A stretch of DNA of 39,348 nucleotides from Actinomycetota bacterium (GTDB taxonomy: Bacteria; Actinomycetota; Acidimicrobiia; Acidimicrobiales; Ilumatobacteraceae): assembly GCA_030645495.1 (NCBI GenBank), contig JAUSLV010000024.1:1-39348 (forward strand), written 5' to 3'. The position numbers and the translations under genes were made by a program. Below, piece after piece: positions 1 to 7,451 of this stretch. The stretch's first letter is position 1. The number at the start of each line of letters is the position of its first letter. The notes beneath the pieces are model-generated. The model did not search any database, had not been told where the DNA came from, and worked only from the letters and a program-made list of their open reading frames with translations.

Positions 1-140
1 AACGGCGTGTACTTGGCCAACCCCTTCTCCGCCAACGTCTTGGAGATCGCTGCCGTGAGGGTGGTCTTGCCGTGGTCGATGTGACCCATCGTGCCGATGT
101 TGACGTGCGGCTTGGTGCGCTCGAATTTCGCCTTGCTCAT
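1..140 (-). CDS. tuf: Elongation factor Tu, N-terminal fragment (runs off the window)
   Basis: EF-Tu delivers aminoacyl-tRNA to the ribosome as a GTPase. Only the first 46 codons are present. They begin [20 protein letters not shown] and contain the G1 loop GHIDHGKTT, typical of bacterial EF-Tu. The ATG at 140 follows a purine-rich Shine-Dalgarno GGAGAG four bases upstream. In most bacteria tuf directly follows fusA; here fusA lies on the same strand but ends 12.5 kb upstream, with an accessory island between. The nearest upstream gene on this strand is the small lipoprotein at 258-707. Confidence 0.96.
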   Translation of the reverse strand, partial: MSKAKFERTKPHVNIGTMGHIDHGKTTLTAAISKTLAEKGLAKYTP

Positions 141-257
141 GCTTCTCTCCGTTTGTCGGGGATTCCTGGGGTTGTCAAAGAACGGAGCGATCTTAGCGCC
201 GAACTGCGCCGGACTCCACCGCTGATCCCGTCGAAAACCTCACCTGGCCGCGCTGGC

Positions 258-707
258 TCAGGACTCGAAGCCGCACTTCTCCGCCAGGTACGCCTCGATC
301 GCGACACCGTTGGCCTCGAGCGCTGCGCTTTCCTCCTCGCTGGGGAACTCCGGGTCGTTCGTTGCCGCGGCAATGTCCCACCCGTTCTTCTCCAGCACCA
401 CTGCAAGTGCATTCCAGGAATCGACGCTCGACTTCACCTGCGAGTCGATGTCGGCAGGCGCGATCTTGCTGACGGAGGCTCCGTCTGCCAGCACCACGTT
501 CATCGCCGCCTCCACCGTCGCCGGATCATTGGTGTCGAACGCCGCACCGAGTGCGTCGAGGCTCGCATTCATCTGCTCGCCGGCAAGACAGAACGCATCG
601 CCCAATGTGGCGGTGGCCGCCTGTGAGCTGCCGCTGCTGTCATCACTGCACGCGGCAAGTGAGAAGGCGGCCACGACGGACAGGGCGATGGGGCGAAGGC
701 TGTTCAT
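258..707 (-). CDS. Small secreted lipoprotein, function unknown
   Basis: A 149-aa protein with an N-terminal signal peptide and lipobox: a hydrophobic stretch ending LAAC, then a Ser/Asp/Gly-rich tether. It should be lipid-modified on Cys20 and held on the outside of the cytoplasmic membrane. The mature part is acidic and mostly helical in appearance, with one more Cys near the start (FCLAG) and one near the end (KCGF) that could form a disulfide. I do not recognise the family. The ATG at 707 is supported by a TAGGGT hexamer six bases upstream (leaderless pattern). The gene is divergent from the Hsp70-like gene and is the last gene before tuf. Confidence 0.8.
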   Translation of the reverse strand: MNSLRPIALSVVAAFSLAACSDDSSGSSQAATATLGDAFCLAGEQMNASLDALGAAFDTNDPATVEAAMNVVLADGASVSKIAPADIDSQVKSSVDSWNALAVVLEKNGWDIAAATNDPEFPSEEESAALEANGVAIEAYLAEKCGFES

Positions 708-713
708 CAGCGC

Positions 714-719
714 ACCCTA
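714..719 (-). promoter_or_regulatory. Putative -10 element, leaderless start of the lipoprotein gene
   Basis: The minus strand reads TAGGGT, then six bases, then the ATG at 707. This fits a TANNNT -10 element with transcription starting at or next to the start codon. No convincing -35 is visible. Confidence 0.45.
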
Positions 720-862
720 GTGCCGAACAAGCGACTGGTTTGCAGCTGGGAGCGAGGGCCTCGGCCAGCACCGACTCCGGCGCCGACCGCAGCTGACCTG
801 GCGAGAGCCGCCCGCTGTCACACCCACTACTCTTCCCGCACGGGACGAGCAGCGAGAAGGAC

Positions 863-3025
863 ATGACGGGAACAGCGAACGTCGGATACCACCTGGGCAT
901 CGATCTGGGCACCACCAACACGGTGGCCGCCGTATCGCGAGCGGGCGCCACCGCCGTGGTGCAGTTGTCGGCGGATTCACACGCGCTCCCCTCCGTGGCC
1001 ACGCTGCGCGACGACAGCACGGTGCTGGTCGGCGAAGCGGCAGTGCGACGCGCGCTCACCGAGCCCACACGAGTGGCGCGCGAGTTCAAGCGCCGCTTCG
1101 GCGACGCAGCCCCGATCGTGCTCGGCGGCAAGCGCACATCGGCCGAGGCGCTCACCACCGGCCTGCTCACCGAAGTGCTGCGCAGGGTGGAGGAGACCGA
1201 GGGTGGCCCGCCCACCAGCGTGACGCTCACCCACCCCGCCGCGTGGGGGCCGTTCCGGATCGAGAAGCTGCGCGAGGCAGCCGCTGCCGCCGGCCTGGCC
1301 GACGTGCACCTGTTGCCCGAGCCGGTGGCGGCGGCGCTGGGCAATGCCGACCGGGTGCGGTCTGCCGGCCCGGTGGCCATCTACGACCTGGGCGGTGGCA
1401 CGTTCGATGCCGCTGTCGTCACGTTGCCGGAGGGCACCATCGTCGGCACGCCCGAGGGTGTCGAACGTCTCGGCGGTGCCGACATCGACGCACTGGTGAT
1501 GGCCCACGTCGACGATGCGGTCGGCGGCCAGGTCAGCGCGGCCGACATCTCCGAACCCGACGTGCGCGCCGGCATCGCCCGCTTGCAGCAGGAGTGCCGC
1601 GCGGCGAAGGAGGTGCTCAGCACCGACACCGAGACCGACGTGAGCGTGTCGCTGCCGGGCTGCACGGCGGTCGTGCGCCTCACACGCGGCGAACTGGAGA
1701 GCATGGTGCGGTCGCGGCTCACCGACACGCTCGCCGTGCTCGACCGAGTGGTCACGTCTGCGGGCCCGGCCGGTGCTGCGCTGCAGGGTGTGCTGCTGGT
1801 GGGCGGCTCGTCGCGAATGCCGCTGGTGGCGCAGATGGTGCGTGAACACATCGCCAGCCCGCTCGTCACCACCACGAACCCCGGCCTGGCCATCGCTCTC
1901 GGCGCGGCGGTGCACGGTGCCGCCCTCGCTGCCGCTCCCCCGCAGGTCGCCCCCACCTCCATCGACGCCACGAGCGCCGCCGCCCCGGCACCCGCACCGT
2001 CGGCCCCCGACACGCCCAAGTCACGCACCCGCCTCATCGTGGCAGCCGCCGTGCTGGGTGTGTTTGCCATCGGCGGCGCGACGTTCGCGTTGGTGGGTGG
2101 CGATGACACCACCGACTCGAGCAGCACCACGCTGGCCACCACCGTCGACGACACGACGTCAGCCACTGGCACCCCCGACAGCACCTCCGACAGCACCTCC
2201 GACAGCACCCAGCCCAGCGCGCTGGTGGTCGATGGTGCCACGCTCACCACCTGCACCGACCCCGAGCGGCTGCTGGCCGACGCCACCGCCGTTGCCGTCG
2301 ACCTCGCCGGTGGCAGGATCGCGATCGGCACGGACTCCGCTGTGCGCATCGCCTCCGTGTCGGCGACCGGTTGCGCCATCTCCACTGATCCCGAGTTCCC
2401 CGACCCCATCGCGGTCGACACGCCGGAGGGTACGAACACCCTCATGTTCAGCGACGGCCTCCTCCTCGTGGCCGGTTCCGGCGGTGGTTCGATCATCGAT
2501 CTCGACGACGGAACGGCCGCCTCGTGCCCGCTGTTCAAGGCCGAGATCCTCCGCTTTCCCAAGGGCCTGGTGATGACGTTCAACGCCGGTGAGCGGGGCT
2601 ACGACACGATCGATGTCACCACGCCCACCTGCACGATCGACGAAGAGGGGAAGTTCCCCCTTCTGGCGCTGGTGCACGTCGCGAGCGTCCCCGATGGGAT
2701 CTTCGTCGCCGGCTCACTGCTCTCCGGACAAGGCGAGGGTGCGGTCTCCCGGTTGGAGGCCGGCGAGTCGATCTGGGACACCGGTGCGGCCGGCACGTTC
2801 GGTTCGTTCGATGGCCTCGCCGTGTGCGGCGACTTCGTGTGCGTGCTCGACCTCGGCAACGGCGATCTGGTGCGGCTCAGTCAGAACTCGGGTGCCGAGC
2901 TCGCGCGCACGCCCGTGGCCGAGCTCGGCCTCACCGACCCCACCGACCTCGACCCTGCGTCGGGCTGGATCCTCTCGGGGGCCGGCACCGGGGTGCGGCT
3001 CACCCGCATCGACATCACCGACTGA
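863..3025 (+). CDS. Membrane-anchored Hsp70-like ATPase with C-terminal extracytoplasmic domain
   Basis: A 720-aa protein. Residues 1-350 form an actin/Hsp70-type ATPase: phosphate-1 loop GIDLGTTNT (12-20), phosphate-2 loop DLGGGTFDAA (175-184) and adenosine loop LLVGGSSRMP near 312. The DnaK substrate-binding domain is absent. Instead there is a Pro/Ala linker, one membrane segment at about 390-413, a Ser/Thr/Asp-rich spacer (TDSSSTT, repeated DSTS) and an external domain of about 270 residues whose recurring hydrophobic strands suggest a beta-propeller. So this is not a classical chaperone; an ATPase signalling across the membrane fits better. ATG 863 has AGAAGG just upstream. Hsp70-like genes of this kind occur beside IniA/IniC-type dynamins in actinobacteria, as here. 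The next gene is the acidic protein at 3167. Confidence 0.88.
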   Translation: MTGTANVGYHLGIDLGTTNTVAAVSRAGATAVVQLSADSHALPSVATLRDDSTVLVGEAAVRRALTEPTRVAREFKRRFGDAAPIVLGGKRTSAEALTTGLLTEVLRRVEETEGGPPTSVTLTHPAAWGPFRIEKLREAAAAAGLADVHLLPEPVAAALGNADRVRSAGPVAIYDLGGGTFDAAVVTLPEGTIVGTPEGVERLGGADIDALVMAHVDDAVGGQVSAADISEPDVRAGIARLQQECRAAKEVLSTDTETDVSVSLPGCTAVVRLTRGELESMVRSRLTDTLAVLDRVVTSAGPAGAALQGVLLVGGSSRMPLVAQMVREHIASPLVTTTNPGLAIALGAAVHGAALAAAPPQVAPTSIDATSAAAPAPAPSAPDTPKSRTRLIVAAAVLGVFAIGGATFALVGGDDTTDSSSTTLATTVDDTTSATGTPDSTSDSTSDSTQPSALVVDGATLTTCTDPERLLADATAVAVDLAGGRIAIGTDSAVRIASVSATGCAISTDPEFPDPIAVDTPEGTNTLMFSDGLLLVAGSGGGSIIDLDDGTAASCPLFKAEILRFPKGLVMTFNAGERGYDTIDVTTPTCTIDEEGKFPLLALVHVASVPDGIFVAGSLLSGQGEGAVSRLEAGESIWDTGAAGTFGSFDGLAVCGDFVCVLDLGNGDLVRLSQNSGAELARTPVAELGLTDPTDLDPASGWILSGAGTGVRLTRIDITD

Positions 3026-3080
3026 CAGCACCACACCAACAGGGGGCATCGTGAGCGACCGTGGCAACGACCAACTAGCA

Positions 3081-3098
3081 ATCGGGTATCCACCCGAT
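3081..3098. promoter_or_regulatory. Dyad operator candidate, copy 1 (upstream of the 233-aa acidic protein)
   Basis: ATCGGGTA-TC-CACCCGAT is an 8-bp inverted repeat with one mismatch and a 2-bp centre, followed by GCGC. It lies 68 bp before the GTG at 3167. Near-identical sites occur at 10786-10803 and 12535-12552, each upstream of another acidic-protein gene. It could be a regulator binding site or part of an unusual promoter. Confidence 0.6.
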
Positions 3099-3166
3099 GC
3101 GCCTGGCGGCCCAGTGGAGTGTGATGGCCGCATGATCCAACCCGCTGCGCACACGAGGAGATTGCC

Positions 3167-3868
3167 GTGACCGACCGACCCGACTCCCTTCGCGGCGGCC
3201 GCCCCTTCGAGCCGGCGATCGATGACGACCTGGTGCGGCCGCGAGCGGCACGCCAACACGCGGCCCAGCACGGCACCGACGGCATGGAACCCCAGCTCGT
3301 GGAAGTCGCGGCCGACGGCATCGGCGACGACGAGGGCGACGTGTCGGCACAGGGTTTCATCGACTCGGTGCGCGAGATCATCAGCCGAACCGGCGACAAG
3401 CTCGGTGAGGAACTGCAGGAGCACGTGCAGGAGAAGATCAACGACGGGATCGACGCGGCGATGGACGCCGTGTTCGGCGAGGACGGCAGCGACGGGAATG
3501 GCAACGCCGAAGGTGGCGAAGAGGCCGGTTCGGGCGACGAAGGCAGCGGCGACGAAGGTGGCGGCGACGGTGGCGGTGGCAGCGAAAGCCGTTCGATGCG
3601 CCCTCAGGATCGACCCGGGCAGATCAAGCTGGGCGACGTGAAGGGCGAGTCGACGGCGGACCGCATCGCGGCAGATGGCGAGATGTCCGTCGGCACCCAG
3701 ACGCCGGGGTCGATCGACGAACCTGCCGAGGCCCACGCGTACGAGCAAGGTGGCATCAATGCCGACGACCAGTGGATCGGCATCGTCGCCGAGGACGAAT
3801 GGGAGGCACCGAAGCTCGCCGCACCCGAACTCTCCCTCGACGCCGATCCGCTCGACACCGACATCTGA
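3167..3868 (+). CDS. Acidic low-complexity protein with an Hcp-like segment
   Basis: A 233-aa protein, strongly acidic. It has a predicted helical segment around 62-105 (FIDSVREIISRTGDKLGEEL onward), then an Asp/Glu/Gly/Ser-rich disordered stretch (about 106-143). Next comes IKLGDVKGES at 153-162, which closely matches the first strand of type VI tail-tube proteins (Pseudomonas Hcp1 has IKIGDVKGES), and an acidic tail ending PLDTDI. No complete Hcp fold can be present. The GTG start has a good Shine-Dalgarno (GAGGAG). The 18-bp dyad lies 68 bp upstream. The gene is downstream of the Hsp70-like gene and convergent with the dynamin operon. Function unknown; the Hcp resemblance is from motif reading only. 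Confidence 0.75.
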   Translation: MTDRPDSLRGGRPFEPAIDDDLVRPRAARQHAAQHGTDGMEPQLVEVAADGIGDDEGDVSAQGFIDSVREIISRTGDKLGEELQEHVQEKINDGIDAAMDAVFGEDGSDGNGNAEGGEEAGSGDEGSGDEGGGDGGGGSESRSMRPQDRPGQIKLGDVKGESTADRIAADGEMSVGTQTPGSIDEPAEAHAYEQGGINADDQWIGIVAEDEWEAPKLAAPELSLDADPLDTDI

Positions 3869-3883
3869 CCTACCAGGGCCGGC

Positions 3884-3902
3884 TCGCTCAGTCGGTGAGC
3901 GA
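3884..3902. terminator. Possible shared terminator hairpin between convergent genes
   Basis: TCGCTCA-gtcgg-TGAGCGA gives a 7-bp stem with a 5-base loop in the convergent junction. It overlaps the last codons of the 78-aa gene and there is no clear T tract, so termination is uncertain. Confidence 0.3.
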
Positions 3903-4124
3903 CCGACGTTGGTCGTCGCTGAGGGTCTCGGATCCGACGCTCCGATCCGCCCACGGATCCGGGCCGTCCAACACACGGGTCGCCATCTCCACCGCCGAGT
4001 CGAACAGCACGTCGACCGCGAGTTGCTCGGCCAGGGCGTCCCAGTCGACATCGTCGCCGGCGGGCGCGAAGCCACTCGCCGCCAGCCAGCCGGGAACGCC
4101 CACGGAGGATTCGTCGCTGCTCAC
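3888..4124 (-). CDS. Small acidic protein, function unknown
   Basis: A 78-aa protein beginning MSSDESSVGVPGWLAASGF. It is acidic and probably mostly helical (DWDALAEQLAVDVLFDSAVE), with no membrane segment or recognisable motif. The GTG start at 4124 overlaps the stop of the upstream regulator gene (GTGA), and GGAGG lies a suitable distance upstream, so translation is probably coupled. It is the last gene of the minus-strand dynamin operon and may be a partner of the AAA regulator or the dynamins (inference from position). Confidence 0.7.
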   Translation of the reverse strand: MSSDESSVGVPGWLAASGFAPAGDDVDWDALAEQLAVDVLFDSAVEMATRVLDGPDPWADRSVGSETLSDDQRRSLTD

Positions 4125-5566
4125 CGTGCACCACCTCCGGCCATGTCGTGGCGGGTCACCAGCACCGCCAGCTGCGCGCGGCTGTTGACGGCCAGCTTGC
4201 GGAAGATCGCCTGCAGTTGGGCATCGATGGTCTTCGCGCTGACGAACAACCGCTCGGCAGCCTGTCGATTCGACAGCCCCTCGGCGATCACGCGGGCCAC
4301 GCGCAACTCGGCTTTGCTGAGCGTGCTCAACGGGCCGGCGAGTTCATCGCGGCGCGAGTCGAGCTGCCGCTGGGCTTCGGTCGACGACTTGGCTCGTTGG
4401 GCGCAGCGCGCCGCATCGATCGACAGCTGGCCTGCATGGCGCCACGCCTCGACCGCCTCGCGCAGCCGGCCGGAGCGTTGGAGATGCTCGGCCAGCAACT
4501 GCAGGTCGTCGGCCAGCTGGTCGTCGGGGCCGGCGGCCCCGGCCACGCGATGGCGCAGGCGATGAGCGCTGTCGTCGGGGCCACTCCACGCGGCTGCGAG
4601 TGCGCGGTGCGCAGCTCGGCGCGACGGCAACGCCAGCGAGGCATACGCCACCACCCGCCGCATCGGGTGATCGAACACCACGCGACCGTCGCGCACCACC
4701 ACCACGCCCGCGGCCTCGGCCGGTTCGAGATCGGCGAACGACTCGCCCAGCGCCGCCACGGCACGGGCCACCACATCCACCTGGCCGCTGGGCTCCGCAG
4801 CCACGACGCACAACACCCGCCGCGTCGGTTCGGGCAGCTGCACCAGCGGGCCGGCGAAGGCACGCACCATCGCCTCGCTCACCGCGGGCAGATCCGGGAA
4901 GGGGACATCACCCGAACGTTGCTCGGGGGTGCTGAGACGAGCCAGCTCCACCACGGCCATCGGCAGGCCACCGGTCAGTTCGACGACCCGGGGGGCCACC
5001 GGTGGGTGCAGCGAGCCAGCGATGCACTCGAACAGCGCCAACACGGCGTTCGCATCGAGCCCATCGATGTGCAGTCGCTCCAGCCCGTCGAGCGCCTGCC
5101 GGGTAGCGCTCGAACCAGCCGAGCGTTCGCCGCCGAGCGGCTCAGCACCCAGCGCCAGCAGCACCGCTGCCGAATGGCCGACCAGCCGACGCGCCGCATA
5201 GGCCACGGCGGCCACGCTCGCCGGGTCGCCCCATTGCACATCGTCGACCGCCCACAGCACCGGCCGCCGCCGGGCTGCCGCGCACACTGCGTCGTGAACG
5301 GCCGGCGGGGAGGTGTCGTGATGCCCGACGAGCTGGCTGACGACGGCGCCGTCGATGTGACGTTCCACCACGCGGCCGGCCGCCCGACGAACCTCGAAGC
5401 CATGGTCGGCGCCCACACGCACGGCTTCGTCGAGCAGCCGCGACTTGCCGGCACCGGGTGCACCGTCGAGCACCAGTGCGCCACCGACCCCGCCGATCGC
5501 GTCGGCCAGCAGCGCCCTCACCCGCGCGAGTTCCGCGTCGCGGCCGACCAGCGGCAGGCTCGTCAT
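4121..5566 (-). CDS. LuxR-family AAA ATPase transcriptional regulator
   Basis: A 481-aa STAND/AAA-type regulator. The N-terminal ATPase begins LVGRDAELARVRALL with Walker A GAPGAGKS (35-42) and Walker B LWAVDDVQWGD. The C-terminal LuxR helix-turn-helix contains LSKAELRVARVIAEGLSNRQ and the recognition helix region ERLFVSAKTIDAQLQAIFRKL. It is shorter than the typical ~900-aa LAL regulator because the middle helical-repeat region is reduced. The ATG at 5566 overlaps the upstream stop (ATGA); the longer upstream reading is out of context. As the only dedicated DNA-binding protein in the island, it is the natural candidate to bind the three 18-bp dyads (inference). Confidence 0.88.
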   Translation of the reverse strand: MTSLPLVGRDAELARVRALLADAIGGVGGALVLDGAPGAGKSRLLDEAVRVGADHGFEVRRAAGRVVERHIDGAVVSQLVGHHDTSPPAVHDAVCAAARRRPVLWAVDDVQWGDPASVAAVAYAARRLVGHSAAVLLALGAEPLGGERSAGSSATRQALDGLERLHIDGLDANAVLALFECIAGSLHPPVAPRVVELTGGLPMAVVELARLSTPEQRSGDVPFPDLPAVSEAMVRAFAGPLVQLPEPTRRVLCVVAAEPSGQVDVVARAVAALGESFADLEPAEAAGVVVVRDGRVVFDHPMRRVVAYASLALPSRRAAHRALAAAWSGPDDSAHRLRHRVAGAAGPDDQLADDLQLLAEHLQRSGRLREAVEAWRHAGQLSIDAARCAQRAKSSTEAQRQLDSRRDELAGPLSTLSKAELRVARVIAEGLSNRQAAERLFVSAKTIDAQLQAIFRKLAVNSRAQLAVLVTRHDMAGGGAR

Positions 5567-5976
5567 GGCAGCCGAACCTCGGCGATCACGCGCGTGAACG
5601 CCGCGCCGACGCGGTCGACGTGCTCTCGCGTGCACGTGGCCACGGCCACGAGCAACGGCTCGCTCGCGCTGCCATCACCGCTGACGGCATGCAGCTGTAT
5701 GTCGTCACCGGCCGCCACGACTTGGATCGCGACAGAGCGGCCACCGAGGTGGCCGCGACGGCGGAACTCCACCGCAGCTGCCGGAGTGCGCGCCCGTACG
5801 CCGGCGGCGAGGCGCGCAGCCACGGCTCGCTGGTCGATCGGTGGCTGCGGCACTCGGTGCCACGCCACCGCGATCGTGCCGTGTGCCGAACGCAGCACGG
5901 GGCCGGCCGGGTCGGCGGTAGCCACCCAGCCCTCGATCGTGGGCACCACGGCCTCGCCGGCGACGTGCGCAGTCAC
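5563..5976 (-). CDS. Conserved-looking 137-aa protein in the dynamin operon, function unknown
   Basis: The GTG at 5976 overlaps the stop of the upstream dynamin gene (GTGA), and the gene's own stop overlaps the next start (ATGA), so it is translationally coupled on both sides. The protein starts MTAHVAGEAVVPTIEGWVAT and alternates short strands with a final amphipathic helix (REHVDRVGAAFTRVIAEVRL). There is no signal peptide or membrane span. The strand pattern and final helix loosely recall PsbP/Mog1-like small domains, but this is weak. Its fixed place between the dynamins and the AAA regulator suggests a dedicated accessory subunit. Confidence 0.72.
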   Translation of the reverse strand: MTAHVAGEAVVPTIEGWVATADPAGPVLRSAHGTIAVAWHRVPQPPIDQRAVAARLAAGVRARTPAAAVEFRRRGHLGGRSVAIQVVAAGDDIQLHAVSGDGSASEPLLVAVATCTREHVDRVGAAFTRVIAEVRLP

Positions 5977-7451
5977 CCCGCTTCCGCCAGCGCCAGCTCG
6001 TACACCCGAGCGATGGTGTCGCAGACCTGCACCGCCAACGGGCCGCCGCGCGGGTCGGCCCCCAGCGTGCGCCAGCGCTCGATCGCCTCCAGCAGCTCGG
6101 GCTCGCCGACGACCCCGCCGACCATCGCCATCGGCCCCTCGGGAGCGAGCAGCAGTCGTTCGGCCTCGGCGCGGTGGGCCGGCGGCAGTGCCACGGTGCC
6201 GCTCGCCACGAGGTGCGCGACCGTGAGCGCCGCCAGATCGACGCCTTCCACCTGCAACCGCTCGAGCTGCCGTCGCACATCGGCGGCCAGTACCGGGTGG
6301 AGGGTCTCGAAGGCGCGAGCAAGGGCGTCGAGCTCGATCACCGCCGTGTGCGACTTGAGCGTTCGCGCTCGCGGGAGGAACGTGGTGGTGATCACGTTCC
6401 GCAGCCGGGCAAGGCCGGAGTGGGCCAGCAACCAGCGGGCCAGGTCGGAGGACGTCATCGACGGATCGCTGCGAATCGCGCGAATTGCCAGCCGCAGACC
6501 GAACAGGCCGAAGCGATCCAGCAGCTCGCGTCGCGTCTCGACGGTGAGGGATGTTCGCGACACGTCGCACAGGTCGTCGACCGAACGCAGCAGCACCGCC
6601 AGTTCGTCGTCGGAGCAATGCGCCATCTCGCGCAGCGCCGCCACCTCGCGTTCGCGAAGCGTGGCGGCGGTCTCCGCGAGCAGACCGGCGACCGGAATGA
6701 CGCTGCCCACCAGCGCCGACACCACCGGATCAGCCTCCATCCGCCGAGCGATGCGGTCGGCGGACACCATCGCGTCGTCGCGACAGGCGGCGATCTCGTC
6801 GGGTCGGGCGAGCACCGCCACCGAGTTCACCGGTGACGCCCCCACGACCCGCCGGTCGAGGAAGGCGCCGAGGAACTCGGCATCGAGCGCGTGCAAGTGA
6901 CGCATCAGGTAGATCACCGCGTCGGCACCCGAGGTGTCGGATTCGCGATCGCTCGCCGCGAGCAGGAAGTCGAGGCTGCGGCGCGAGATGGCTTCGTTCA
7001 GCGAACCCAGCCCTGGTGTGTCGACCAACGTCAGTTGCTGCAGCACCGACGCCGGCCAGTCGATCTCGATGCGGTCGAACGACGACGAGTTCGCTCCCTT
7101 CAGGTCGATCTCCCACGACCCGTCGTCGCCCTCGCCCACGCGGCGCAGGCCAACCGGCAGCGGTGCGCCGTCGCGACCGAATCCACGCGTGTCGTACACG
7201 TCGCCACGGCCGTACACCGTGACGATCTGGGTGCACTCGCCCGCGTCGGTGGCCGCGAGACGTTCACCCACCAACGCATTCAACAGCGTGGACTTGCCGG
7301 CCTTCAGCCGACCGGCGATGGCGACTCGCAACGGCCCCGACAGCCGGGCAGAGATCGCCGCAGCTCGCGTCGCGTGCGGCGTGCCGGGCAGCGTCGACTC
7401 GATGCGAGCACACACGTCGAGCAGCTGGTGGTAGGCGGCGTCGATGCTCAT
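5973..7451 (-). CDS. Dynamin-like GTPase, IniC-like
   Basis: A 492-aa dynamin-superfamily GTPase. The P-loop is GRLKAGKS (47-54). A switch-II motif reads VDTPGLGS. The G4 position reads ARPDE rather than T/NKxD, as in IniC-type proteins. The C-terminal half is helical. Bacterial dynamins bind and remodel membranes; mycobacterial IniA and IniC act together under cell-wall stress. The true ATG is at 7451 (MSIDAAYHQLLDVCARIEST), overlapping the stop of the preceding dynamin gene by ATGA; the longer reading upstream only shadows that gene. Two adjacent, unequal dynamins suggest a heteromeric membrane machine. Confidence 0.88.
   Translation of the reverse strand: MSIDAAYHQLLDVCARIESTLPGTPHATRAAAISARLSGPLRVAIAGRLKAGKSTLLNALVGERLAATDAGECTQIVTVYGRGDVYDTRGFGRDGAPLPVGLRRVGEGDDGSWEIDLKGANSSSFDRIEIDWPASVLQQLTLVDTPGLGSLNEAISRRSLDFLLAASDRESDTSGADAVIYLMRHLHALDAEFLGAFLDRRVVGASPVNSVAVLARPDEIAACRDDAMVSADRIARRMEADPVVSALVGSVIPVAGLLAETAATLREREVAALREMAHCSDDELAVLLRSVDDLCDVSRTSLTVETRRELLDRFGLFGLRLAIRAIRSDPSMTSSDLARWLLAHSGLARLRNVITTTFLPRARTLKSHTAVIELDALARAFETLHPVLAADVRRQLERLQVEGVDLAALTVAHLVASGTVALPPAHRAEAERLLLAPEGPMAMVGGVVGEPELLEAIERWRTLGADPRGGPLAVQVCDTIARVYELALAEAG

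Noticed and set aside
2159-2210. Repeated ACCTCCGACAGC units in the Hsp70-like gene
   Set aside because: A short in-frame repeat encoding the Ser/Thr/Asp linker; ordinary low-complexity spacer.
3051-3170. A 39-codon GTG frame ending in a GTGA overlap with the 3167 gene, preceded by GGGGG
   Set aside because: It contains the whole 18-bp dyad, and the dyad is found without any such frame at the other two sites; it is better explained as regulatory DNA.
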